Assembly: GCA_900547725.1 (NCBI GenBank)
Contig: URHR01000011.1
Location: 1 to 37,819, forward strand
Length of the DNA: 37,819 nt
Direction of reading: 5' to 3'
Source of the DNA: an uncultured Eubacteriales bacterium
GTDB lineage: Bacteria; Bacillota; Clostridia; Oscillospirales; CAG-272
The position numbers and the translations under genes were made by a program. Below, one piece after another: positions 7,117-15,900 of this stretch (its first letter is position 1; each line of letters opens with the position of its first letter). The notes under the pieces were generated by a model. That model was not told where the DNA came from and ran no database searches. It was given only the letters and a program-made list of their open reading frames with translations.

Positions 7117-7160
7117 GGCATCACCGCGCAATTGCACCTTCAGAATTGTGCGGTAATGCC
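7117..7160. repeat. Mini copy of the 170-bp element: two terminal repeats joined
   Basis: GGCATCACCGCGCAATT (7117-7133) pairs with AATTGTGCGGTAATGCC (7144-7160) across a 10-nt loop, with one mismatch and one wobble. The arms match the ends of the copies at 4996-5165 and 36857-37026, but the ~130-bp interior is gone. On the plus strand it is followed by TAAAAAA. Confidence 0.75.
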
Positions 7161-7165
7161 TAAAA

Positions 7166-7196
7166 AAGCCGCAGATACACGCGGTATCTGCGGCTT
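7166..7196 (-). terminator. Terminator of spoVG
   Basis: AAGCCGCAGATAC (7166-7178) pairs perfectly with GTATCTGCGGCTT (7184-7196). On the minus strand the stem is followed by TTTTTT (7167-7162). It may also stop readthrough from the phosphoesterase gene. Confidence 0.9.
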
Positions 7197-7209
7197 GATT
7201 TCGAAGCGA

Positions 7210-7533
7210 TCAGACGGTAGCAGTGCCTTCGGCTTCTTTTGCCTCGGCGGCTTCCTGTGCCTGCTCGGCTTCCTGCTGAGCCAGTGCGGCTTCGTATGCT
7301 TCAACAACGGCGGACTCCAACACCCCACGGAACTGTGCATTGATGGGATGTACGATATCCCGATAGGTTTCGTCCGGATTTTTTCTGCTGGGCATTACAA
7401 TGAAGAACTTGTCCCGCGCGTAGATGACTTTGATGTCGTGGACGGCGAGCTGACCGTCGAACGTGACGGACACGATTGCCTTCATCGGACCTTCGTTGAA
7501 GAGCTTTCTGACTTTGATATCGGTGATTTGCAT
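7210..7533 (-). CDS. spoVG: SpoVG, RNA/DNA-binding regulator
   Basis: A 107-aa protein with the full SpoVG core: MQITDIKVRKLFNEGPMKAI, VTFDGQLAVHDIKVI, FFIVMPSRKNPDETYRDIVHPI. After residue ~85 there is an Ala/Glu/Gln-rich tail, which is variable in the family. SpoVG is a small nucleic-acid-binding protein that affects sporulation septation, envelope and virulence genes in Firmicutes. GGAGG lies 9 nt upstream of the ATG. It is transcribed divergently from murC, a cell-wall gene, which suits the family's envelope role. Confidence 0.96.
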   Translation of the reverse strand: MQITDIKVRKLFNEGPMKAIVSVTFDGQLAVHDIKVIYARDKFFIVMPSRKNPDETYRDIVHPINAQFRGVLESAVVEAYEAALAQQEAEQAQEAAEAKEAEGTATV

Positions 7534-7576
7534 GATGTGAACCTCCGTATGGTATTGGACTTGCGGTCCTTTGATG

Positions 7577-7604
7577 ATTATAGTATAAAATATGTTTGTG
7601 ATAA
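7577..7604 (-). promoter_or_regulatory. Probable spoVG promoter
   Basis: On the minus strand TTATCA (7604-7599), 16-bp spacer, TATAAT (7582-7577). The -35 box is weak. Bacillus spoVG uses sigma-H, but I do not see a clear sigma-H consensus here. Confidence 0.5.
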
Positions 7605-7742
7605 TTATTCAATGGAACGCGGATTTTTCTGTGAATATCCGTTCGCCGCGCGGCACGCGGGTTTCACAATCCGTGTGGAGAAAGCGCGAATCGGCGCATA
7701 TTCTGGAATGAATCGGTGCATTCCGGGGAAAGGAGACGTAAT

Positions 7743-9155
7743 ATGTCTTTGAACAATACGCATCTGGGAACGGAGGGGCTGAAAACGCTGCTTGCCCGTT
7801 GCCACAGGCTGTTTTTTATCGGGATCGGCGGGGTGAGTATGTACGCGCTGGCGCTCCTGACCCTTGCGGAGGGCGTGGAGGTGAGCGGCTCGGATCGCAC
7901 GGAAAGCGCGCGTCTTGACCGGCTGCGGCAGGCGGGGGCGCGGATCTTTCCCGGGCATAACGCGGCGCATCTCGACGGTTGCGACGCGGTGATTTATACC
8001 GTTGCCATCGCAGAGGACAATCCCGAGTATCTGGAGGCGAAGCGGCGGGGACTGCCGCTGATTTCCCGCGCGGATTACCTCGGCTACCTCATGATGCGCT
8101 TTTCGCACCGCGTGGGCGTGTCGGGGATGAACGGCAAAAGCACCACAACGGCGCTCCTTGCCCATATCCTTTTTGCGGGCGGAGATCCGACGGTCATGGG
8201 CGGCGCGGAATCGGTTGAGTTCGGGGATACTTCCTGCCGCATCGGGCAAAAACGGGAGGAATTCGTTTTCGAAGCCTGCGAATACAAGGATTCCTTTCTG
8301 GACTTCAATCCCACGCTTGCCGTAATCCTCAATGTCGGCATGGATCATGTGGATTATTTCCACAGCATGGAGCAGGTTCGCGCGTCCTTCCGTGCTTTTG
8401 CGGGGCGGGCGCTTGCCTGCGGTGGGCGTGCGCTCTGGAACGCAGACGACGAGGAGACGGCGCGCGCCATGCACGACCTGCCGCCCGAATCGTCGGTTAC
8501 CTTCGGACTGTGCGAAACGGCGGACTTCCGCGCCGCGAACGTAACCGATTGCGCGGGCTTCCGTTCGTTTGACTTTCTTTATAAAGGAGAAAAACTCTGT
8601 CGCCTCACGCTGTCACAGCCCGGAGAATTTCAGGTGTACAACGCGCTTGCGGCGTCGTCGTCGGCGTACCTGTGCGGTCGGAGTCCCGCGGAGATCGCGC
8701 GGGCGGTTGCAAGCTTCCAAGGCATCCGACGGCGGATGGAGTACCGCGGAAAGCTCGGCGGCGCGACGGTCTATGACGATTACGCACACCACCCGAGCGC
8801 GATTGCGGCAACCTTGGCAGGTGCGCGGGAGTTGGGATATCGGCGGGTTCTCTGCGCCTATCAGCCGCATACCTACAGCCGCACGGCGGGACTGTTTGAA
8901 GAGTTCACGCACGCATTTGACTTGGCGGACGAGGTGTACTTTGCGGAAATCTACGCCGCGCGGGAAACCAACGAGAGCGGCGTTTCCTCGGCGGACTTGG
9001 CGCGCGCCATCGGATCGCGGGCGGAGTTCTGCGGAAATGTTGCCGACCTCGCGCGGCGCTTGCCCGAGGTCGTGCGCGACGGAGATTTGCTCCTTGTGAT
9101 GGGCGCGGGGGACATTGAGAACGTGTTCGATACGTTGCCGTTGAAAAAGGAGTAA
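7743..9155 (+). CDS. murC: UDP-N-acetylmuramate--L-alanine ligase
   Basis: A 470-aa cytosolic Mur ligase that adds the first amino acid, L-alanine, to UDP-MurNAc using ATP. Visible are the N-terminal Rossmann motif FFIGIGGVSMYALA, the ATP loop GMNGKSTTT at residues ~128-136, FEACEYKDSFL, LNVGMDHVDYF, the YDDYAHHPS motif at ~343, YQPHTYSRT, and MGAGDIENV near the C-terminus. ATG 7743 follows AAAGGAG by a normal spacing; an earlier ATG at 7716 lacks a ribosome site. The ATP loop usually reads GTHGKTTT, so the Thr-His to Met-Asn change is unusual. MurC-specific blocks elsewhere make Mpl or MurD unlikely. I see no convincing promoter in 7605-7742. Confidence 0.93.
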   Translation: MSLNNTHLGTEGLKTLLARCHRLFFIGIGGVSMYALALLTLAEGVEVSGSDRTESARLDRLRQAGARIFPGHNAAHLDGCDAVIYTVAIAEDNPEYLEAKRRGLPLISRADYLGYLMMRFSHRVGVSGMNGKSTTTALLAHILFAGGDPTVMGGAESVEFGDTSCRIGQKREEFVFEACEYKDSFLDFNPTLAVILNVGMDHVDYFHSMEQVRASFRAFAGRALACGGRALWNADDEETARAMHDLPPESSVTFGLCETADFRAANVTDCAGFRSFDFLYKGEKLCRLTLSQPGEFQVYNALAASSSAYLCGRSPAEIARAVASFQGIRRRMEYRGKLGGATVYDDYAHHPSAIAATLAGARELGYRRVLCAYQPHTYSRTAGLFEEFTHAFDLADEVYFAEIYAARETNESGVSSADLARAIGSRAEFCGNVADLARRLPEVVRDGDLLLVMGAGDIENVFDTLPLKKE

Positions 9156-9192
9156 GAAAATCTTTCACTTACAACAAAAACGAGCACAAAAG

Positions 9193-9224
9193 GAAGCGGA
9201 TGTCGTTCGGCATCCGCTTCTTTA
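9193..9224. terminator. Bidirectional terminator between murC and the rRNA methyltransferase gene
   Basis: GAAGCGGATG (9193-9202) pairs perfectly with CATCCGCTTC (9211-9220) and TTT follows. On the minus strand the stem is followed by CTTTT. It sits between convergent genes. Confidence 0.8.
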
Positions 9225-9303
9225 GATTATTCGGTTTGCTTTCCGCCAAAATTCCCATAAATAACGTCTGATAAACGAGAATAAGACTAAAACCGATTCC
9301 GAA

Positions 9304-10524
9304 TTACACGATCTGGAAGAGATAAAATTTCAGATAGTCGGTCTCGGGAACGTTCCATAGAATCGGGTGGTCGGGGGACTGCTGGCGGGCTTCAATCTGC
9401 CGCAGTCCAACGCCTGCATCCTCGGCGGCGTTGTGGAGCATCTGGCAGAAGTAGGTGTTTGTCATGAAGTGCGAGCAGGAGCAGGTGGCAAGATACGAGC
9501 CGCGGCGGAGCAATTGCATGGCGCGACGGTTGATCTCACGGTAGCCCTTGATGGCGTTGCGCAGAGTGTCGCGGCTCTTGGTAAAGGCGGGCGGGTCAAG
9601 GATGATGAAATCGTAGCCGTGGTTCTGCGGGAGCGCGGAGAGATAGTCGAACACATCGGCGCAAACGAAGTCCATGCGGTCGGAAAGCCCGTTTTGCGCC
9701 GCATTTTTCTGTGCAACTGCCAGAGCGTCAGCCGAAATATCCACTGCAGTGACGTGTTCCGCGCCCGCCTGCGCCGCATTGAGCGCAAAAGAGCCGGTGT
9801 GCGTGAAGCAGTCCAGAACACGCTTGCCGCACGCCATGGTGCGGATCGCCCCGCGGTTGTATTTCTGGTCGAGGAAAAATCCGGTTTTCTGCCCCTCCAT
9901 ATAGTCCACGGTGTAAAGAATCCCGTTCTCGGTGATGGTTGTCAGCCCGTCGGTATCGGTTCGCAGACCCTCGCCGCTCCAAAATCCTTTGGCTGTTTCC
10001 ATGCCCTCCAGTTTTCGGATGGGGGCTTCATTCCGCTCGTACAGAACCGTGATCGTCTGCCCGAATTCTTCGCGGAGCAGACGGACGAGAATAGAATAAA
10101 TCTCATTCTTGATCTTCTCCATGCCGAGCGACAGCACCTCGGTGACGAGAACGTCGCCAAACCGGTCTACCGTCAGGCCGGGGAAGGCGTCGGCTTCGCC
10201 GAAAATCAGGCGGCAGCAGGCAAAATCGCGCTCGCCCATGACCGTGCGGCGGTAGTCGATTGCCCAACGGAGCTTGCGTTCCCAGAAGGCGGCGTCAAAG
10301 CGGTCGTTCGCGTTTTTGGAGATGATACGAACGCGGATTTTGGAATTGGAATTGTAAAAACCCGTGCCGAGATATTTGCCCTTGGGTGAACAGACATCGG
10401 CAAGCGCGCCGTCCTCGGGTGTGCCCGTGATGTGGGTCACCTCATCGGCAAAGACCCAGACGTGACCGCCGCGCAGAAAATCCGCGCCTTTCTCGGTAAG
10501 GGTCAGAATCGGATAATTTCTCAT
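9304..10524 (-). CDS. Class I SAM-dependent rRNA methyltransferase (RlmI/YwbD-like)
   Basis: A 406-aa protein. Residues ~1-80 form a PUA-type RNA-binding domain (TLTEKGADFLRGGHVWVFADE, then GTGFYNSNSKIRVRI). The middle carries the family block CCRLIFGEADAFPGLTVDRF, and EGQKTGFFLDQKYNR precedes a Rossmann methyltransferase: VLDCFTHTGSFALNAAQAG (SAM motif I), AVDISADAL, and DFIILDPPAFTKS (catalytic DPP motif). Family members methylate C5 of cytidine in 23S rRNA (RlmI, m5C1962 in E. coli). The exact site here is inferred. Start ATG 10524 has AAAGGGA upstream. The longer frame to 10569 runs through the -10 region. Confidence 0.92.
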   Translation of the reverse strand: MRNYPILTLTEKGADFLRGGHVWVFADEVTHITGTPEDGALADVCSPKGKYLGTGFYNSNSKIRVRIISKNANDRFDAAFWERKLRWAIDYRRTVMGERDFACCRLIFGEADAFPGLTVDRFGDVLVTEVLSLGMEKIKNEIYSILVRLLREEFGQTITVLYERNEAPIRKLEGMETAKGFWSGEGLRTDTDGLTTITENGILYTVDYMEGQKTGFFLDQKYNRGAIRTMACGKRVLDCFTHTGSFALNAAQAGAEHVTAVDISADALAVAQKNAAQNGLSDRMDFVCADVFDYLSALPQNHGYDFIILDPPAFTKSRDTLRNAIKGYREINRRAMQLLRRGSYLATCSCSHFMTNTYFCQMLHNAAEDAGVGLRQIEARQQSPDHPILWNVPETDYLKFYLFQIV

Positions 10525-10557
10525 GATTGTCCCTTTCTGTGGTGGAATAACGGGTAG

Positions 10558-10566
10558 ATTATACCA
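10558..10566 (-). promoter_or_regulatory. Extended -10 promoter of the methyltransferase gene
   Basis: Minus strand TGGTATAAT (10566-10558), a consensus -10 with the TGn extension. No good -35 box lies 17 bp upstream. Confidence 0.55.
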
Positions 10567-10588
10567 CATTTTCCGTGTATTTTGGATC

Positions 10589-10644
10589 GCAAACCGCTCT
10601 GTTCACAAACTTTTAACATATAAATGGCGGTTTGCACTTGCAAA
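10589..10644. promoter_or_regulatory. Inverted repeats around the sufC promoter
   Basis: GCAAACCGC (10589-10597) is perfectly inverted as GCGGTTTGC (10627-10635), 29 bp apart. A smaller palindrome TTTGCA-CT-TGCAAA (10631-10644) overlaps the -35 box. They could form a regulator-binding site in the divergent promoter region, but no regulator is known for it. Confidence 0.35.
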
Positions 10645-10666
10645 AGAATGGAAAAAAGGGTAAAAT
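10638..10666 (+). promoter_or_regulatory. Promoter of the sufC-sufB-like operon
   Basis: TTGCAA (10638-10643), 17-bp spacer, TAAAAT (10661-10666). Confidence 0.7.
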
Positions 10667-10700
10667 AGAATGCTAAACGAAAACAAAGAGGATGCAATTC

Positions 10701-11423
10701 ATGCTTGAACTCAAGAATTTGTCATACACCGTTCCGGACGGAAAAGAGATCATCCGAAACGTGAATCTGAAGATTGATGACCGCTTTGTGGCGGTTACCG
10801 GACCGAACGGAAGCGGAAAATCCACGCTTGCCAAGCTGATCGCGGGCATTTACCGCCCGACGTCGGGGCAGATCATTCTGGACGGCGAGGATATCACCGA
10901 CCAATCCATTACCGATCGCGCCCGCCGCGGGGTCAGTTTTGCTTTCCAACAGCCCGTCCGCTTCAAGGGGCTGACGGTCAAAGATCTGATTTCACTTGCG
11001 GCAGGGGAGAAAATCACCGTTGCGCAGGCGTGCAACTACCTCTCCGAGGTCGGACTTTGTGCGAAAAACTATATCGACCGCGAATTGGACGCGTCGCTCT
11101 CGGGCGGTGAATTGAAGCGGATCGAGATTGCGATGATCAACGCCCGCGGAACGAAGCTGTCGCTGTTTGACGAGCCCGAAGCGGGAATCGATCTGTGGAG
11201 TTTCAACAACCTGATTTCGGTGTTCCGTTCCATGTACGAACGGACGAGAGGAACGATCCTGATTATTTCGCATCAGGAGCGGATTCTGGACATCGCGGAC
11301 AAGGTGGTTGTGATCGTGAACGGCGGGATTGCGGCATACGGACCGAAGGAGGACATCCTGCCCGAGCTGCTCGGGACAACCGCAGGATGCAGACTGACCG
11401 TAAAGGAGGGGGCAACGGTATGA
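10701..11423 (+). CDS. sufC: SufC-type ABC ATPase of a minimal Fe-S assembly system (SmsC-like)
   Basis: A 240-aa cytosolic ABC ATPase without membrane segments. Visible: Walker A GPNGSGKST, Q-loop FAFQQPVRFKG, signature SGGELKR, Walker B LSLFDEPEAGID and an H-loop in IISHQER. The FAFQQP and SLFDEPEAGID sequences are hallmarks of SufC rather than of import ATPases. SufC powers conformational change of the SufB scaffold during Fe-S cluster assembly. I chose ATG 10701 because AAAGAGG ends 9 nt before it; ATG 10692 directly abuts that ribosome site. The next gene overlaps by four bases and encodes a SufB-like scaffold. No SufD, SufS, SufU or NifU follows. Confidence 0.93.
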   Translation: MLELKNLSYTVPDGKEIIRNVNLKIDDRFVAVTGPNGSGKSTLAKLIAGIYRPTSGQIILDGEDITDQSITDRARRGVSFAFQQPVRFKGLTVKDLISLAAGEKITVAQACNYLSEVGLCAKNYIDRELDASLSGGELKRIEIAMINARGTKLSLFDEPEAGIDLWSFNNLISVFRSMYERTRGTILIISHQERILDIADKVVVIVNGGIAAYGPKEDILPELLGTTAGCRLTVKEGATV

Positions 11424-12340
11424 TAACCGACGTGCAGAAGGCACTTTTGCAGGAGATTGCGGGAATTCACGAAGTTCCCATGGGGGCGTATTCCCTCCGC
11501 ATCAACGGCTCGCTTTACGGCAAGAACGATTCGGAGCACATTTCCATCGTCAAAAAGACCGATAAGCCCGGAATCGAGATCCATATCAAGCCCGGGACGA
11601 AGAACGAAAGCGTGCATATCCCGGTTCTGATCTCCGAAACGGGACTGAACGATATGGTCTACAACGATTTCTTTGTGGGAGAGGACTGCGACGTGACCAT
11701 TGTTGCGGGGTGCGGTATCCACAACTGCGGAACGCAGGAGAGCCGGCACGACGGGATTCATACCTTCTACCTCGGAAAGAATGCAAAGGTGAAGTATATC
11801 GAGAAGCACTACGGCGAAGGGGACGGCAACGGAACAAACGTGATGAACCCGCAGACCGTTGTGTATCAGGAAGCCGGCAGCCACATGGAAATGGAAACGG
11901 CGCAGATTAAGGGAATCGACTCCACGGTGCGTTCGACCACAGCGAAACTGGGCGACGGCGCAACGCTGGTGATTCACGAAAAAATTCTGACGCACGGACA
12001 TCAGGTGGCGGAAACGCATTTTGTGGTGGATCTGGACGGCGAGGGCTGCGGAACGCACGTGGTGTCGCGGTCGGTTGCAAAGGAGGACAGCCACCAGAAG
12101 TTCTTCTCCAATGTGCGCGGAAATAACCGTTGCTCGGGGCATACCGAATGCGACGCCATCATTATGGATCGCGCTACGGTTGCGGCAATCCCCGAAATTG
12201 AGGCACGACATACCGACGCGTCGCTGATCCATGAGGCGGCTATCGGAAAAATCGCAGGGGAACAGCTGATTAAGCTGATGACTCTGGGATTGACCGAAAA
12301 GGAAGCCGAGGAAGAAATCATCAACGGCTTTTTGAAGTAA
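11420..12340 (+). CDS. sufB: SufB/SufD-family scaffold protein (SmsB-like)
   Basis: A 306-aa protein, shorter than canonical SufB (~450 aa). It consists mainly of the beta-helix core and the C-terminal segment: SGHTECDAIIMDRATVAAIP, a block shared by SufB and SufD, then EARHTDASLIHEAAIGKIAG with the conserved His/Glu region, and GLTEKEAEEEIINGF at the end. Early Cys residues (GCGIHNCGTQ, ~residues 97-103) are candidate cluster ligands. Start ATG 11420 follows AAAGGAGG (11402-11409) and overlaps sufC. A lone SufC plus one SufB-like protein matches the ancestral SUF-like minimal (SMS) system known from anaerobes, where the single scaffold is expected to form a homodimer. Confidence 0.9.
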   Translation: MITDVQKALLQEIAGIHEVPMGAYSLRINGSLYGKNDSEHISIVKKTDKPGIEIHIKPGTKNESVHIPVLISETGLNDMVYNDFFVGEDCDVTIVAGCGIHNCGTQESRHDGIHTFYLGKNAKVKYIEKHYGEGDGNGTNVMNPQTVVYQEAGSHMEMETAQIKGIDSTVRSTTAKLGDGATLVIHEKILTHGHQVAETHFVVDLDGEGCGTHVVSRSVAKEDSHQKFFSNVRGNNRCSGHTECDAIIMDRATVAAIPEIEARHTDASLIHEAAIGKIAGEQLIKLMTLGLTEKEAEEEIINGFLK

Positions 12341-12368
12341 CCGCTACAATCATCCATTATGCTCTCTC

Positions 12369-12396
12369 AGGCTTCACGATGTGAAGCCTTTTTATT
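12369..12396 (+). terminator. Terminator of the sufCB-like operon
   Basis: AGGCTTCAC (12369-12377), loop GAT, GTGAAGCCT (12381-12389), followed by a T-rich run. Confidence 0.92.
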
Positions 12397-12399
12397 ACC

Positions 12400-12808
12400 T
12401 AAAATCAGGAATTGATTGGAATTTATGGATGAAACGGGCGGATTTGTGCAACCTGCGAGGATGTAGAAAATTTGGGCTGAAATTTGTGCGAAATGTACAA
12501 TCGTTTTCTCTCTGCGGAACGGTTTCGACAAGGAAAACCGTTTTTTGAATGGGTAAATAGAATTTACTGTTTCAAATTTGCAGGGTTTGTCAAGTGGTTT
12601 TAATTAAAAATAATCACCAAAAATGGCGGATTTTGCTTCCCGCGTTGCGGAAAATGCCGTAAATTACATTTACTATTCTGTTTTCATGAAATGTCGGTTA
12701 AAAAGACACAAATTGAAATGTAAACTTTTTTGGGGGTTACGTTGTCGAAACTGCGAACCAAAGGGCGGGAATTTTGATCTCTGTGTGACGGTCGGCTTCT
12801 TTTTTTGC
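12400..12808. other. Gene-free A/T-rich stretch before the transporter operon
   Basis: I find no convincing gene here. The only notable structure is a terminator-like hairpin, AACGGTTT (12518-12525) with AAACCGTT (12535-12542), followed by TTTT. It could end an unseen small transcript or be incidental. Short open frames in this stretch lack ribosome sites and run through the promoter. Confidence 0.5.
12518..12547 (+). terminator. Terminator-like hairpin in an intergenic region
   Basis: An 8-bp stem AACGGTTT/AAACCGTT with a 9-nt loop, followed by TTTT. No gene is seen immediately upstream. Confidence 0.4.
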
Positions 12809-12837
12809 TTGACAATCGGTTTTTTTTGTGATATGAT
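12809..12837 (+). promoter_or_regulatory. Promoter of the seven-gene transporter operon
   Basis: TTGACA (12809-12814), 17-bp spacer, TATGAT (12832-12837). The leader of ~117 nt contains an AGGTA/TACCT mini-hairpin and a tandem GGCGGCGGA duplicated at 12912-12929. I recognise no riboswitch. Confidence 0.87.
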
Positions 12838-12960
12838 ATAGAAGTTAAAAAGGTATCGCTGTACCTGTTTCTCATTTTCGGGTGCGGCTGTCGGACCTCT
12901 CTCGCGTGGCAGGCGGCGGAGGCGGCGGATGCCGGATGAATTTTTCAGGAGGAAACACAA

Positions 12961-15900
12961 ATGGGAAAGAAAAGATTCACAAGATTTGTCAGCTTCGCAT
13001 TGGCGGTTCTGTTTCTTGTGAGCGGCTCCGCGATCGCCGCGGGTGCCGAAACGTCCAGCGTCACCGATAAGACCATCGGCGACTACGAGAACGCACGCGA
13101 TCTGCTGTCGTATGAGAAGTATCTGGAGCGGGTCTGCGCGGATGCGGAAAGTACCGACAAGACCGTGACGACCTCGGCGTTCAGCGACCTGACCTTCGTC
13201 AACGCCGCAGGCGACACCGTAACCGTAAAGGACGGCGTCTGGACACTGACAACCAAGAACGGCACGGTCTGCACCGATCCCGAAGCGTTGCCCGAGGGGT
13301 ATGTGCTGAGCGACCTTGTGCATCTTGAGGAGTATGACGGACGGAAAGCGGTTTACACGCCGAGCGCCGGAAGCACGACATGGAAGATCAATCTTTCCGC
13401 GTCGGGCATCACGGAAAAGGCGTTGTACAACATCATGCTGTCGTACTACCCGATCAATAACAAGAACGCCTCTCCCGAGCGCGAGTTTTACATCAACGGG
13501 ACGGTTCCGTTCAGCGAGGCACGGTCGCTGACCCTGCCGAAGAACTGGTCCTCCTACCGCTCCGATGAGGGCGATGTGCTGATTGCCACCTACCGTCCGT
13601 CGAAAAAAATCAGAAAGAATCAGGAAAAGCTGGATGCAGATCTGGCGCAGGCTCTTGCCGAAGCGGAAGCGGCCGGTCTGACGGCGTACATTTCCGGCGA
13701 GGGCGCAGAGAAGGTGCTGAATGTGGAGCGCCCGACGGTTATCACGAGCGCGATCAATGCGCTGATCGACAAATTCGAACTCCGCTTCTTTGTGACCGAC
13801 GCGCTGAACAACGAAATGCGCCCGACCATGCTGCAGGATCCGAAGTGGATGGAGTACACCATTCACGACAGCGACGGCTACTACTCCGCGCCGCTGAAAT
13901 TCGCGCTGGAACCGGACGAGAACGGATGTGTGACCCTGACGCTGTCCGGCGTGAACGAGCCGGTTGCGCTCGATTCTCTGACATTGACCGCCTGCCATAC
14001 CAATCCCTCCTATGAGGAGTATCTCGAGCGGCTGAAGAACAGCGGAGCTTCTCTGGAAGAGGGCAAGGATGTGGTTCAGATTGAGGGCGAGAACACCGTC
14101 AACACCTCTACCAACGTGGTTTATCCCGTTGAGGACCGTTCCGACGCGCTGACCTCTCCGATCGACACAAGCCGCACGATGCTCAACACCATCGGTACGG
14201 AGAAGTGGGAGACTGCGGGTCAGTGGATTCGTTACCGGTTCAGCGTGAACTCTTCGGGTATGTATGAAATCTACTCCCGCTTCAAGCAGAGCTACCTCGA
14301 CGGTATGTATGTCTGCCGCACGCTGAAGATTTACACGAACGGTTACGAGTCCGAGGACGCGTACAAGGCAGCTTTCGGGAACACGGCGGGCTATTACGAC
14401 GGCGTTCCGTTCGAGGAAGCTACCCAGTTGCGCTTTGATTACAACAACGCATGGCAGGTCAAGGGACTTTCCAAGGGCGGCAACAAGGACGAAACCTATC
14501 CTTTATATTTTGAAGAGGGCGTGACCTACACCTTGCACTTTGAGGTGGCGCTCGGCTCTATGAGCGAATTGGTTCGTCAGATCGAAACCATTCTGAATGC
14601 GTTGAACGATGACTACCTCAGCATCATCAAACTGACCGGTTCGTCTCCCGACGACTACCGCGACTACAGTTTCACCCGTCTGCTTCCGAACACCATGTTG
14701 GATATGCTCGAGCAGTCGGTGGCACTCGGTCAAGTGTCCGACTTCTTAAAGAAGGACACAGTCGGCGTTGCTTCCTCTTACACCGGTATCTGCGACAAGT
14801 TGCAGACGCTGCTTGAGAAGATGGGGCGTGACGAGAACGCAATCGCGAAGAACCTTGATAACTTCAAGTCCTACGTCGGTTCGTTCGGTACGTTCCTGAC
14901 CGACTCCAAGACGCAGCCGCTTCAGATCGACTACTTCCGCATTCAGGGCGCTTCGGTGAAGAAGCCGAAGGCGAAAGCAAACTTCTTTCGCGCAATCGGA
15001 CATGAAGTTTCCAGTTTTGTGATGAGCTTCTTCCGCGACTACAACAGCATGGGCTCGATGGATACGGGAGAGACGACCAAAGAGTCTATCAACGTCTGGT
15101 TGGCTTACGGTCGTGACCAGTCGCAGGTTATCCGAAACCTCTGCACCAACAAGTTTACCGCAAGCGGCGAATACGGCAACATTCCTGTTGACCTGAAACT
15201 TGTCTCGGGCGGTACGCTTCTGCCCTCCATTCTGGCGGGCATGGGCCCTGACGTTTATCTCGGACTCGGACAGACCGACGTCATCAACTACGCAATCCGC
15301 GGAGCGCTGATGAATGTGGAGGATCTGGACGGCTTTGAAGAGGCTGTCCGGAACTTCAACAACGCAGCAATGACCGTGCTTTCCATCGGCGACGCTGACG
15401 GCGATATGCACACCTACGGACTGCCTGAGACGCAGGCTTTCCCGATGATGTTCATCCGTACCGATATCCTCTCCGACCTCCAGATTGAGATCCCCAAAAC
15501 GTGGGAGGACATCTACGTGGCGCAGTCCAAACTGGAGTCCAACAACATGGAAATCGGTGTGACCACCGACTACAAGATGCACCTCTATCAGCTTGGCGGC
15601 GCGCTCTTCGCGGACGACGGAATGCGCATCAATTTGGATTCGGTTCTGGGTCTGAAGGCGTTTGAGACGATGTGCAATATGTTCACGCAGTATTCGTTCC
15701 CGTATAAGTACAGCGCGGCAAACCGCTTCCGTACCGGTGAGATGCCGATCATCATTTCCGACTATACGTCTCTGTACAACCACCTCAAGGTGTTTGCAAC
15801 CGAACTTGACGGCTGCTGGACCTTCGTTCCGCTGCCCGGTTATGAGACGACCGGCGCGGACGGCAACAAGACCATCAACAACTGCGCCGTTTCCTCGGTC

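Noticed and set aside
12623..12841. Short plus-strand open frame of 72 codons before the transporter operon
   Set aside because: No ribosome site; it runs through the promoter and has no family resemblance.
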